Source: Mastigocoleus testarum BC008 (lineage in GTDB: Bacteria > Cyanobacteriota > Cyanobacteriia > Cyanobacteriales > Nostocaceae). Taken from it: a stretch of 64,000 nucleotides of DNA. Each line of letters opens with the position of its first letter. Within the stretch, counting starts at the first letter, position 1. The notes under the pieces were generated by a model. The model ran no database searches and was not told the DNA's origin. It saw nothing but the letters and a program-made list of their open reading frames with translations. Of the stretch, positions 30,018-39,064 are shown one piece after another. A program made the translations under genes and the position numbers. The stretch spans positions 17,845 to 81,844 of the forward strand of contig NZ_LMTZ01000124.1 of assembly GCF_001456025.1 (NCBI RefSeq), read 5' to 3'.

Positions 30018-30682
30018 CTTTATTAAGATTAATATGGCTATTTTTCTAATATTATTGCTTTTGTTTCTATGAAGATAGGTTAATCTTATACCTCAGAAAA
30101 ATCTCTAGGTAGCATAAATTTATTATTCGTTTTTTAACTCGTTTTGATTATGATTTTATTTTAATCTCACCTAAGTAAATGTAAAAAGAAATACTCAAAA
30201 AAACTGTAAATTATTTATATAAAAATAAAATTATTTTGTAATATAGACTGTCAACTATGTATATTAACACACAAAATTAGATGCAAAATATTTATCAAGA
30301 AACCTTAAATAAATAAAACTTGCTGTTCGCGTAGCGTTAGCTAAAAAAGTTTTTTCCAAAACATGAGGAATTAGGAGCTAGGAGAAGAATAGACCGCCCA
30401 TGCGCGGCGTAAAGTCACCTAACGAATCTAAACATTAATATATGGCACTAATATATAGCACTACGTAATAATCTTAGGACATTGGTAAATCTGGCAAAGC
30501 TTTGATGTGCAAGCTTTTTACTTCTTACTTGCGCTTAGCGCTATAGTGGGGTGTATGCACAGAAGAATAGTGTAGAGAATTTGTGCACTACATAGATTTT
30601 GACTGACCATTAATCCTTGGAACGACACACCTTCTGATGTGAGCAAAGCCTATAGATAGCTGCCCCGGAGGTTAATATAACA
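30018..30682. other. Intergenic region, no gene seen
   Basis: 665 bp, very AT-rich in the left 300 bp. The right part has fragments of dispersed repeats (GTAGCGTTAGCTAAAAAAG, CTTAGCGCTATAG) and a short direct repeat ATATGGCACTAATATATAGCAC split at about 30440-30465. No supported coding region or RNA. Confidence 0.5.
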
Positions 30683-31252
30683 TTATTTGATTTTCAGAGA
30701 CTTTTTAGTAACAGTGTAACCAGTTGTAACCCAGAGTAAAGCTCTTGCACCGTCACGAATTGATGTCGCAACAGGTTCGGACTGTTTTCGGGAAGGAACT
30801 GGTACCGCTTTAAAATTAATTCCTCTGCTACCCAATATAATCTCGCCGATGACTTTAGCCCGGCCCATATGGTATTTAGAGGTAATTAAATAGATACTTC
30901 TTATCCCGCGCCTTTCTAGATCGTCAACCAATGTTGTGAAGTTACTAACCGTATCCACTGCTTCATGATCCAGATAGAGACGTTTTACATCAACTCCAGC
31001 TTTAACAAATACTTGCTTTGTAGCTCCGTTGGGACTTCCGCCAGAAATTAAAATTGGTAAATTGGGATATTTACGAGCAAAGCCAGCGGTAAATTTTTCG
31101 CGTTCTAGTTTTCTAGTCGAACCACCTAATACTAAAATCGCTTGGGGTTGAATCAAATTATTACGAATCTCTTTGTATCCCCATAGTGATAGCAACATGA
31201 GGAAAAGTAAGGGAAGTTGGAAAGAAAGAACGTTAGGAAGTTTTTTATTCAA
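30683..31252 (-). CDS. YdcF/SanA-family (DUF218) membrane protein
   Basis: A 189-residue protein with an N-terminal membrane helix (LPLLFLMLLSLWGY) and a DUF218 domain: AILVLGGSTRKLE near 38, LPILISGGSPNG near 72, DTVSNFTTLVDDL, and IYLITSKYHMGRA near 122. The family is tied to envelope or peptidoglycan homeostasis, but the biochemical role is unproved. It faces the outside if the single helix is an uncleaved anchor. Gene stands alone. Confidence 0.85.
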   Translation of the reverse strand: MNKKLPNVLSFQLPLLFLMLLSLWGYKEIRNNLIQPQAILVLGGSTRKLEREKFTAGFARKYPNLPILISGGSPNGATKQVFVKAGVDVKRLYLDHEAVDTVSNFTTLVDDLERRGIRSIYLITSKYHMGRAKVIGEIILGSRGINFKAVPVPSRKQSEPVATSIRDGARALLWVTTGYTVTKKSLKIK

Positions 31253-31695
31253 GGTTCTATAACTTCAGCCTATCCAAGGTTTTTAGATCGCGAGCAAAGC
31301 TCGGCAAATAGTCTTAAGTATATAAAATATGAGCCTAATTGACTAAGGTGTTTAACCCCTGACAATAATTGATTTATATAAAGTAGAAACTAAGAAAATA
31401 GACACTGACTGGAAATATTAAATATCCAGTAGCGTTAATAACTTCATTCTTGAACAGCAAAATTACGGTAAATTCAGCCTTAAATGACAAGCTCAAGTTT
31501 ACCTAATATCAACTGCCAAGAGTATTTCACAAGTTCAAACGATTTTCAATAACCGCACCCTACAAGATTGAATTTAAATCAAATTGAGCGCCAAACAATT
31601 ATCGAAATAAATACACGAATGAGGTACCCAATTGTATCGACAATTGGAATCATAATGAAGTTTGGAAAACTACTTTATTTGATTTTTCTTCACTA
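31253..31695. other. Intergenic region upstream of the YdcF gene
   Basis: 443 bp between ydcF-like and tRNA-Arg. No supported gene or repeat of note. Confidence 0.5.
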
Positions 31696-31769
31696 CGGGA
31701 CTGGCCAGATTCGAACCGGCGACCTACCGCTTAGGAGGCGGTTGCTCTATCCAGCTGAGCTACAGCCCC
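31696..31769 (-). tRNA. tRNA-Arg (anticodon CCT)
   Basis: A cloverleaf folds on the minus strand. The acceptor stem GGGGCTG pairs with CAGTCCC (one G-U), the D arm is GCTC/GAGC, the anticodon stem ACCGC/GCGGT encloses loop CTCCTAA with anticodon CCT (reads AGG), and the T arm is GCCGG TTCGAAT CCGGC. The discriminator is G at 31696, and CCA is not encoded. A plus-strand reading frame across it is an artefact. Confidence 0.97.
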
Positions 31770-31814
31770 AATTACTATCACACTTAACTACTATCACGCT
31801 TAATATAATAGCAC

Positions 31815-32975
31815 TTAAGATGAAGATGACCATGGGTCATTCCAAGAGCCGCCGCCTATTTCTAATCCACACAAGGAACTGCGTGCCGTCAGGATAGTTT
31901 TTATTTTTTTACTATTTATTTCTCGCAATTCTAATCCTAATTTCCCTTGCATGGTATCGCGACAGCAAAATATCAAGCCATCTTGTGTCGGTGCGCGTAG
32001 TGGAGTTCCGGGCAAATCAGTCGTTCCAATTAACTTTATCTCGTAGTTGTCGTTTTTGGCACTCATTTCCCATTTACCCCAAGGTTGAATATCCCAAGTT
32101 ACATGGGAATTCCAAGGAACAAATTCATAGAATTTCCCTTGGTAATGTAAGCCAATCATGGCGACAGATTCCATCCACCACAAAACGCCACGTTTTCCAC
32201 CACCTGCTGTTAATGCTAAGTCGGATTCGTTGTCAAAACTATTACAGTTCAGCCAAAACCATTTTTGAGGAAAAGCACCACCCCAATTTTTTTCGCCGTA
32301 GGCTGGAGCGTCAGTAAATTCATAGAGTTTACCATTCCAGTCTATTACACCACTGGCTAAGCCATGGGCCATCAAAATTTGCCAACCCGGTTCAAATATT
32401 TGTAAAAATGATAGCCATCCAGCAGTTGATTGTTGAATATTCCCTTGGTTACCCCAGCCATACACTGGTTTGATTTCGTACTCCCAGTAGCAGTAATTAT
32501 TCGTGCTGCGATCGCGAATTAAACCCTGATTTAAGGTTGCTGTTGCTTGATATCCTTCTTTGATATGATTTTTAAATTCTTCGGGGGAAAGATAACAGGG
32601 TTTTGAAGAATTATTTTTTGAGGTAATATTTCTTGACCCCATAGTTCTGAAACCTGTATTGCTCGGGTAAAAATCTGTTTTTCCCCAGTGACCCAAAGCT
32701 AGTACATCAGGACTTCCCCAAAATTGATTCACATTAGGAAATGTTCGTACTAAATATTCATCATTGGGTCCAAGAATTTGTGCTCCACCACCACTGTGCT
32801 CTTGATCGCCAATGGGATCTTCTATGGAGTACATGAAAGCAAAAGTTTGCTTCTCTGTAGGTAAAGTAACGCGGTAATACCAACCTTCAAAGAATCGGCG
32901 AGCAGTACCGTCCCAATGATAACCACTATGAGGTGTTTGAGTTGACAATAAGGAAGCTGTGAAAGGAACTATCAT
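31815..32975 (-). CDS. Tocopherol cyclase family protein
   Basis: A 386-residue protein matching the tocopherol cyclase family (plant VTE1, cyanobacterial Slr1737), which closes the chromanol ring of tocopherol from 2,3-dimethyl-5-phytylhydroquinone. Landmarks are HSGYHWDGTARRFFEGWYYR at the N-terminus, FAFMYSIEDPIGD, WGGAFPQKWFWLNCN in the centre and CRDTMQGKLGLELRE near the end. No transit or signal peptide is evident, and it probably acts at membrane plastoglobule-like sites. The length is normal for the cyanobacterial enzyme. Divergent from the DnaJ gene. The minus-strand tRNA-Arg gene lies 45 bp after its stop codon. Confidence 0.92.
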   Translation of the reverse strand: MIVPFTASLLSTQTPHSGYHWDGTARRFFEGWYYRVTLPTEKQTFAFMYSIEDPIGDQEHSGGGAQILGPNDEYLVRTFPNVNQFWGSPDVLALGHWGKTDFYPSNTGFRTMGSRNITSKNNSSKPCYLSPEEFKNHIKEGYQATATLNQGLIRDRSTNNYCYWEYEIKPVYGWGNQGNIQQSTAGWLSFLQIFEPGWQILMAHGLASGVIDWNGKLYEFTDAPAYGEKNWGGAFPQKWFWLNCNSFDNESDLALTAGGGKRGVLWWMESVAMIGLHYQGKFYEFVPWNSHVTWDIQPWGKWEMSAKNDNYEIKLIGTTDLPGTPLRAPTQDGLIFCCRDTMQGKLGLELREINSKKIKTILTARSSLCGLEIGGGSWNDPWSSSS

Positions 32976-33016
32976 AGAAAAAGATTAACAAGATTGATTA
33001 TTATTATTTCCCCTAT

Positions 33017-33733
33017 ATGAAAAAGCACCTGGATATAAAAAGTGCTTACTATATCTTGGGATTGGAACCAGGTGCATCTTTCGCCCAGGTTAAGCAAGCT
33101 TACCGTCAGTTAGTAAAGATTTGGCATCCTGACTGTTTTTCTGACCTCGATAAAAAACAACAAGCAGAGCAAAAAATTAAAACTATTAATGAGGCTTACG
33201 AGTTACTCAAATCTTATCAAGCAGACTCATCCAATCGGCCCAAATTTTCTTCTCAGCAGCAAACAAATAAATCTCAAACAGATAAATCTAAACCTCAAAC
33301 AGATACAACTCAATCGGGTAAAGAAGAAAAAAGTGAACCTCAAACAGAGAAAAAAACAACTAAAGTATATGTTTATCGTTCTAACGCCCAAACCTTTTAT
33401 CAGTCAGGAGTAGATAAGGCTAATAGGGGCAGATACGAAGAGGCGATCGCAGATTTTACTAGAGCAATTCACCTCAACGCTCATTATGTTGAAGCATATA
33501 AATATCGTGCTTTTGTTTGTCATAAGTTGGGATACAAACATAGAGCTAATGCCGATTTAAATCAAGCTGCTAGGATCGAAGAAAATTTTCAATTTAATCG
33601 AACTAAAAGCTCTAGTTCAGATTTAAACTCGACCTGGAGGGAAGCAGTACGTTATCGAAAGAAATCATTTCTAGAAAGATTATGGGATAACTTCAAAGCA
33701 TTTTGGAAAAAATTTTTTTTGGGAAAATTTTAA
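33017..33733 (+). CDS. J-domain protein with TPR
   Basis: A 238-residue DnaJ-type co-chaperone. The J domain covers residues 8-65 with the HPD tripeptide in IWHPDCF; it should stimulate a DnaK ATPase. A Gln/Lys/Thr-rich low-complexity linker follows (72-115), then about two TPR units (AQTFYQSGVDKANRGRYEEA and on), and a basic, aromatic tail (FLERLWDNFKAFWKKFF) that may touch membranes. It lacks the Gly/Phe and zinc-finger regions, so it is a type III J protein. It converges with the DCC gene with only 28 bp between. Confidence 0.9.
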   Translation: MKKHLDIKSAYYILGLEPGASFAQVKQAYRQLVKIWHPDCFSDLDKKQQAEQKIKTINEAYELLKSYQADSSNRPKFSSQQQTNKSQTDKSKPQTDTTQSGKEEKSEPQTEKKTTKVYVYRSNAQTFYQSGVDKANRGRYEEAIADFTRAIHLNAHYVEAYKYRAFVCHKLGYKHRANADLNQAARIEENFQFNRTKSSSSDLNSTWREAVRYRKKSFLERLWDNFKAFWKKFFLGKF

Positions 33734-33761
33734 GTCTGGGAAATTGAGTAATTAATTTTAA

Positions 33762-34256
33762 TTAATCAGTTCGACAGCGTCTCTGGGTGTCAGTGCTACA
33801 CTCGATTCGCTGCTGACGTTTTCGAATAATAGTTTCTAAATTCGGTCTTCCAGTTAGAGCAAGTCGCCATTCAGCCCAAATACCATAAATGAGATTTGCG
33901 ATTGCACCAATTATAGGTAATTTGGTAATTGCATAAACCCAACCCATTCCCAAAGCTTCATAAACGCGGCGAAAGACTTCCACATTTTTAATTACTGTAC
34001 CGTCGGGTAATACTCCATGAATCCGTCCCATCGCAGCTTCAAAATCAACTCCACCATTTTCCTCTGGGTTGTAATCATCATCTGCAATATCTACAAATGC
34101 TACTAAATTTCTCCCAGCATCGCGTTTTTGTAAAAAGTTAACTTCACGGACGCACAGGGGACATTGACCATCGTAAAGTAGCTTAATTTCCCATGAAGGT
34201 GAAGACTGATTCAAGTTTTGGTCTGAGTCATAGATGACAGTATTTGGTGAAGACAT
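33762..34256 (-). CDS. DCC-family thiol-disulfide protein (DUF393)
   Basis: A 164-residue protein with the DCC signature: YDGQCPLC (Asp29, Cys32, Cys35) in a thioredoxin-like CxxC arrangement, followed by REVNFLQKRD. The central hydrophobic part (WVYAITKLPIIGAIANLIYGIWAEWR) is typical of the family. A thiol-disulfide role is predicted from the motif; the substrate is unknown. Confidence 0.88.
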   Translation of the reverse strand: MSSPNTVIYDSDQNLNQSSPSWEIKLLYDGQCPLCVREVNFLQKRDAGRNLVAFVDIADDDYNPEENGGVDFEAAMGRIHGVLPDGTVIKNVEVFRRVYEALGMGWVYAITKLPIIGAIANLIYGIWAEWRLALTGRPNLETIIRKRQQRIECSTDTQRRCRTD

Positions 34257-34696
34257 ATTTTTTCAGTCTGCTTAAACAGCACGCTTTTAAAAGTGAGGAA
34301 ATATTCCTCACAATTAAATTGTCTCAAATTATTAAGGAAAATAAATAAAAATATCTAAATATATAGTTAAGTTACAAGTTTTTTGGGGTGAATTCTAGTT
34401 GTTTGTCCCATTAATTTTGAAATATTGAGATTGAGACTACATATTTCGAACTTCTCTTGGATAGATTTCGTGAAATATAAACAGAAGTTACCCAATTTAC
34501 AAGTATTTAAACTGTTTTACAGCCTATTAATTTGAAAACTCACAATACAAGCAACCTACCAAAGGCTTGTAACTCATAGCTTATAGATTGCTCCCAAACA
34601 TATCTATAATTATCCATGACAAATATCTATACATAAATTGTTACAAATTTTAGTATGATGAAATCATAAGCAAAATGAGTATTTATTCTTATTCAC
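34257..34696. other. Intergenic region upstream of ndhD
   Basis: 440 bp, AT-rich, between two divergent genes; it must hold the ndhD promoter. No gene or repeat recognised. Confidence 0.5.
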
Positions 34697-36382
34697 ATGA
34701 CAGCGGAACAATTTCCTTGGCTTACCGCGATTATCTTGTTACCACTCCTTGCAGCTCTCCTCATTCCCTTGCTGCCTGATAAGAATGGTAAATATGTACG
34801 TTGGTATGCCTTAGGCGTAGGTATAGCAGATTTTGTCTTAATGTGTGTTGCCTTTTGGCAAAATTACGATTCCAGTAGTGCGACTTTCCAACTAACAGAA
34901 AATTATGCTTGGGTTCCACAATTAGGAATAGACTGGGCAGTTTCGGTTGATGGTCTATCTGTTCCCTTGGTGCTTTTGGCAGGTTTTGTCACAACACTTT
35001 CCATGTTTTCAGCTTGGCAGGTTGACCGTAGACCCCGTTTATTTTACTTCTTAATGTTGGTGCTATATGCGGCACAGATTGGGGTCTTTGTAGCTCAAGA
35101 CTTGTTGCTATTTTTCATCATGTGGGAAGTAGAACTAGTTCCTGTTTACTTACTGGTATGTATTTGGGGCGGTGCTAGACGTCGTTATGCAGCAACAAAG
35201 TTTATTCTCTACACTGCAGCAGCTTCCATATTTATTTTAGTCGCAGCGATCGCAATGGCATTTTATGGTGGCGGTGATGTGACCTTCGATATGGCTGCTC
35301 TGAAGATGAAGGATTTTCCACTGGCTTTAGAATTACTGCTGTATGCAGGTTTATTAATTGCTTTTGGCGTCAAACTAGCTATCTTCCCATTGCATACATG
35401 GTTACCGGATGCTCATGGCGAAGCTTCTACTCCAGTGTCAATGATTTTGGCGGGCGTACTCCTCAAAATGGGTGGATATGGATTAATTCGCCTTAACTTA
35501 GAGCTTCTTTCCGACGCACATATTTACTTTGCACCTGTTTTAGCAATTCTTGGTGTAGTTAACATTATCTACGGCGCGTTGAATTCTTTTGCTCAGACAA
35601 ATATGAAGCGTCGTTTAGCATATTCCTCTGTTTCCCATATGGGTTTTGTTCTACTGGGTATTGCATCCTTCACTGACTTGGGAATCAATGGAGCAATGTT
35701 GCAGATGGTTTCCCATGGTTTGATTGCTGGAGTGCTATTCTTCTTAGCTGGTGTGACCTACGACCGCACCCATACAATGGCAATGAAAGAAATGGGCGGT
35801 CTAGCGTTAGCAATGCCAAGAGTATTCGCTTTATTTACTATAGGTGCAATGGGGTCTTTAGCCCTCCCTGGAATGAGTGGCTTTGTCGGTGAACTTTCTG
35901 TCTTTATCGGCTTGACAAGTAGTGATATCTATAGTTCAACATTCTGTACTGTAACTGTTTTTCTCGCAGCAGTAGGAATTATCCTGACACCGATTTATCT
36001 TCTCTCAATGCTCAGAGAAGTATTTTATGGTACAGGGAAAATGACCTGTGACATTACCAATGCCTTGCTCGAAAACAAGGAAGATGAAGGAGCAGTATGT
36101 TTCGGTACGGATTGTCTTTTACCTACTCAGTCTGTTTATCGCGATGCTAGTACCCGTGAAGTGTTTATTGCGACCTGCTTCTTGGCATTGATTATTGGTA
36201 TTGGATTTTATCCTAAGTTTGTCATGCAGATGTATGACGTCAAAACAGTCGCTATAAATACTCAAGTTCGCGAATCTTATACCTTAGTTGCTGAAAGAAA
36301 TCCTAATGTTTACGCAAAAGGATTTTTGACAGAGGAACTTGCTAAAGCTGAAATGTCTTCTGTTTTGGGGACTTTAGATTAA
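34697..36382 (+). CDS. ndhD: NDH-1 subunit NdhD (subunit 4)
   Basis: A 561-residue polytopic thylakoid or plasma membrane protein, one of the three antiporter-like proton-pumping subunits of photosynthetic complex I. About 14 helices are readable. Key charged residues sit in helices as expected: FFIMWEVELVPVYLL (Glu in the fifth helix region), KLAIFPLHTWLPDAHGEA (Lys and the HTWLPDAH signature), FAQTNMKRRLAYSSVSHMG. NdhD1 pairs with NdhF1 for cyclic electron flow and respiration; NdhD3/D4 serve CO2 uptake. This one resembles the D1/D2 type, but no ndhF is beside it, so the subtype stays open. Confidence 0.94.
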   Translation: MTAEQFPWLTAIILLPLLAALLIPLLPDKNGKYVRWYALGVGIADFVLMCVAFWQNYDSSSATFQLTENYAWVPQLGIDWAVSVDGLSVPLVLLAGFVTTLSMFSAWQVDRRPRLFYFLMLVLYAAQIGVFVAQDLLLFFIMWEVELVPVYLLVCIWGGARRRYAATKFILYTAAASIFILVAAIAMAFYGGGDVTFDMAALKMKDFPLALELLLYAGLLIAFGVKLAIFPLHTWLPDAHGEASTPVSMILAGVLLKMGGYGLIRLNLELLSDAHIYFAPVLAILGVVNIIYGALNSFAQTNMKRRLAYSSVSHMGFVLLGIASFTDLGINGAMLQMVSHGLIAGVLFFLAGVTYDRTHTMAMKEMGGLALAMPRVFALFTIGAMGSLALPGMSGFVGELSVFIGLTSSDIYSSTFCTVTVFLAAVGIILTPIYLLSMLREVFYGTGKMTCDITNALLENKEDEGAVCFGTDCLLPTQSVYRDASTREVFIATCFLALIIGIGFYPKFVMQMYDVKTVAINTQVRESYTLVAERNPNVYAKGFLTEELAKAEMSSVLGTLD

Positions 36383-36662
36383 CCCGTTTGCAATCCTAGT
36401 TTATTACTTGTACCTGCGTTATTCGCTGAATTTTAATTTACAACAGTGAAACCAGAAAAAAATAAACTTCAAAATATAAGCTTCAAAACAGAAACTTCAA
36501 AATAGAAACTTAGAAAAAATGTTCCAGACGCAGGTTAAAGACAAAGAGAGAAGAGAGTAGGAACACTAAGTTAACTTCGATGTTGAAAACTAAGCGGTTG
36601 CTTTTCGGGAGTGAAAGGCGATCGCTTTGCGCATGCACTTTGTGCTTATCGCTATTTTAATT

Positions 36663-36764
36663 CAATACGGTTCAGATAAGACTAAATCGGTTGGTAGAGA
36701 CGTTGCATGCAACGTCTCTACATGCCCAAAATAATCATGGTTCAACCTTAACTGAACCGTATTG
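36663..36764. mobile_element. 102-bp MITE with 10-bp target duplication
   Basis: A short non-coding element with 18-bp terminal inverted repeats (36663-36680 and 36747-36764; they differ at one position, CAATACGGTTCAGATAAG against a T in the other arm). It is flanked by exact direct repeats TATTTTAATT at 36653-36662 and 36765-36774, which look like target-site duplications. Its centre is the 28-bp palindrome at 36694-36721. It has no coding capacity; a transposase in trans would be needed. The family of that enzyme cannot be read here. Confidence 0.8.
36694..36721. repeat. 28-bp perfect palindrome (copy 1)
   Basis: Self-complementary, starting GTAGAGACGTTGCA. The same 28-mer recurs at 47098-47125 and 62521-62548. 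A variant with core TAGCATGCTA is at 43616-43643. Confidence 0.9.
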
Positions 36765-36848
36765 TATTTTAATTGATGTTTATTTAAATCTAGATTTTTC
36801 TCTAATTGCTAAACTGAATGCATCTCCCTTGGTTGTGAAATTCCTATT

Positions 36849-38402
36849 ATGGCTCGTTGGTTCAATACTGCTGGTCCTTGTAAAGCTGATATCCACTACA
36901 TGTTACCGCCAACGCTTCGGTTACCCAATTTAAAGCGTTTGATTGACCAACAAAGTTATTTTGTGATTTATGCACCCCGCCAAACTGGTAAAACTACTGC
37001 GATGTTGGCGCTAGCAAAACAACTAACAGAAAGCGGCAAATATTTTGCTATTATGGTTTCTGCAGAAGTTGGGGCACCTTTTAGTAATGACCCAGGTGAA
37101 GCTGAACTTGCTATTCTCAGTGCTTGGCGATTACGTACTCAGTTATATTTACCCGCAGATTTACACCTTCCTAATAATGTAGAACAAGGGAGTTCAGGAC
37201 AGCGAATTCAAGCTACTTTACGAAACTGGTCACAAGCATCACCAAGACCTTTAGTGTTATTTATTGATGAAATCGACTCCTTACAAGATGAAGCCTTAAT
37301 TTCAGTTTTGCGACAACTACGTGACGGTTACCCTATTCGTCCTGAAAATTTTCCACTTTCAATTGGGTTAGTTGGTTTACGAGATGTCAGAGATTACAAG
37401 GTCGCAAGTGGGGGTAGTAACAGATTAAATACTGCGAGTCCATTTAATATAAAAGTCCGCTCCCTAACCCTGAGGAATTTTACTGCTACAGAAGTTGGAG
37501 AGCTATACCAACAACACACTGATGATACCGGACAAGTTTTTACAGAGTCGGCAATCGAAACAGCCTTTGATTTGACTCAGGGACAGCCTTGGTTAGTAAA
37601 TGCTTTGGCTAAAGAAGTAGTTGAAGAGATGGTAACAGATACGAATGTCGCCATTACATTGGAGCATATTCATAAAGCCAAGGAAATTTTAATTAAAAGA
37701 CAAGATACTCATCTTGATTCCCTTGCAGAGAAATTACGAGAACCAAGGGTAAAAACAATTATTGAACCGATATTATCAGGACAAACATTGGGGGTAACCT
37801 CATCAGATGACCGACAATATTTGCTGGATTTGGGTTTGTTAAGAAGAGATCCTGCGGGAGGATTGATAATTGCAAATCCGATTTACAGAGAAGTTATTCC
37901 TCGCGTGTTAGTACAAGGAACTCAAGATACTTTACCTCACATCAGTCCTAGTTGGTTAACTCCATCTGGAGAATTGGATACAGATGCTTTACTAAAGGCG
38001 TTTATAGCATTTTGGCGACAGCATGGCGAACCGTTGCTTGGTAGTGCTGCTTAGCATGAGATTGCCCCACATTTAGTATTAATGGCATTTTTGCATCGCG
38101 TTGTGAATGGGGATGGAACCTTAGAACGGGAATATGCAATTGGGTGTGATCGCATGGATTTATGCTTGAAATATGGGAAGGTTACTTTAGGAATCGAACT
38201 AAAAACTTGGCGAGATAAAAAAGGAGATCCGTTGGAGTCGGGTCTGGAACAGTTAGATTCTTATTTGGCGCGGTTAGGAGTAAATTTTGGTTGGTTGGTG
38301 ATTTTTGATTTGCGTGGGAAGGCTTTACCCATAGAGGAGCGTTTGAGTACTGAAGTTGCAATTAGTGAAAATGGGTGTTCTATTACCGTTGTTAGGGCGT
38401 GA
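36849..38402 (+). pseudogene. AAA-like ATPase with PD-(D/E)XK domain, interrupted by an amber codon
   Basis: One reading frame of 517 codons with a single TAG at 38052-38054. The 401-residue upstream part has Walker A APRQTGKTT (42-50) and Walker B LVLFIDEID (Asp140, Glu141), then a helical region. The part after the stop stays in the same frame (38055-38402) and carries a nuclease-like core: Asp in DRMDLCL and Glu-x-Lys in GIELKTW, spaced as in PD-(D/E)XK enzymes. HEIAPHLVLMAFLHR directly after the TAG continues the family alignment as I remember it, so a Tyr-to-stop change is likely. No ribosome site precedes the downstream ATG (38082). Start 36849 MARWFNTAGPCKADIHYM fits the family. Confidence 0.82.
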
Positions 38403-38413
38403 AGTATAAATTA

Positions 38414-38570
38414 AACAGGACTTACGCAACGTTAGCATCGCGTGTCCGCAGGACATAGATTTGTCATTGCGACCGAAACGCAGTGTAGGGAAGCAATCTC
38501 ATAGATTTTGGCGATTACGTCGCTGTCGCTCGTAATGACGTAGTTACGTTCATTTTGCGTAAGTCCTGTT
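38414..38570. mobile_element. 157-bp MITE-like inverted-repeat element
   Basis: Perfect 16-bp terminal inverted repeats (AACAGGACTTACGCAA at 38414-38429 and its complement at 38555-38570). The interior carries the widespread motif TCATTGCGA...GCAATCTCAT. It starts only 12 bp after the end of the AAA gene remnant. Flanks share AAATT on both sides, but a target duplication is not certain. Confidence 0.7.
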
Positions 38571-38957
38571 AAATTTTAGATATCTTCACGAAAGTCAAGC
38601 GGTAATCTGGATGTTGTCATCAAAAATATTGGCTGAAGTGCGTAACACTTAGGGGAAATAAATCGTAAAACTTTCGTGTTTCCAAAAAAAGAACTACTAA
38701 GTCCATTATTGGGGCAGAAATACAGCAAAATAATTAAACTTGATAGCAAGCTTATAGAGTATTCAGAAGGCTGTTTGAAATAGAAATCTACTTTCTCTAC
38801 AAAAATAAGACAAGACTAAAGTAACAATGGATACTTGTACTCCTACACAACAAAATGTTAAATAACTGTTACTTGATTGATTCAAAAAGTAAATTGAGCA
38901 GGTGATAGTGTTTAATGCAACAAGTTTAGCAAGTAAAAATAACTAATAATATAACTT

Positions 38958-38990
38958 GTAAGTTAATAAATTAACTTACATCACTATACT
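38958..38990 (+). promoter_or_regulatory. Operator-like palindrome and -10 box
   Basis: GTAAGTTAAT and its exact complement ATTAACTTAC are separated by 2 bp (38958-38979). TATACT follows at 38985-38990, placed as a -10 box for the gene at 39065. A regulator bound to the palindrome would cover the -35 area. No good -35 hexamer is visible, which fits a regulated promoter. Inference from sequence only. Confidence 0.45.
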
Positions 38991-39064
38991 TTTGTGTTTA
39001 ATTTTGATAGGCACTATTATCTTATTTTCTAAAGAAAACAGAAATTATATTTAGGAGTTTTAAG

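Larger units (their letters stand above)
36383..36848. other. Intergenic region ndhD to AAA gene
   Basis: 466 bp. Contains short repeats with ACTTCAAAA just after ndhD, a HIP1 site (36620s), and the 102-bp MITE at 36663-36764 with flanking target duplications. The space after the MITE up to 36848 would hold the promoter of the AAA gene. Confidence 0.65.
38403..39064. other. Intergenic region with MITE and putative promoter
   Basis: 662 bp. Left part is a 157-bp inverted-repeat element (38414-38570); the right part is very AT-rich and ends with an operator-like palindrome, a TATACT box and a strong ribosome site before the gene at 39065. No coding region seen. Confidence 0.65.

Noticed and set aside
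31568..31897. 109-codon plus-strand ORF containing GQIRTGDLPLRRRLLYPAE
   Set aside because: It is the antisense reading of tRNA-Arg(CCT), a well-known false ORF type.
36691..36933. 80-codon plus-strand ORF
   Set aside because: Begins inside the MITE palindrome and overlaps the start of the AAA gene; no codon or motif support.
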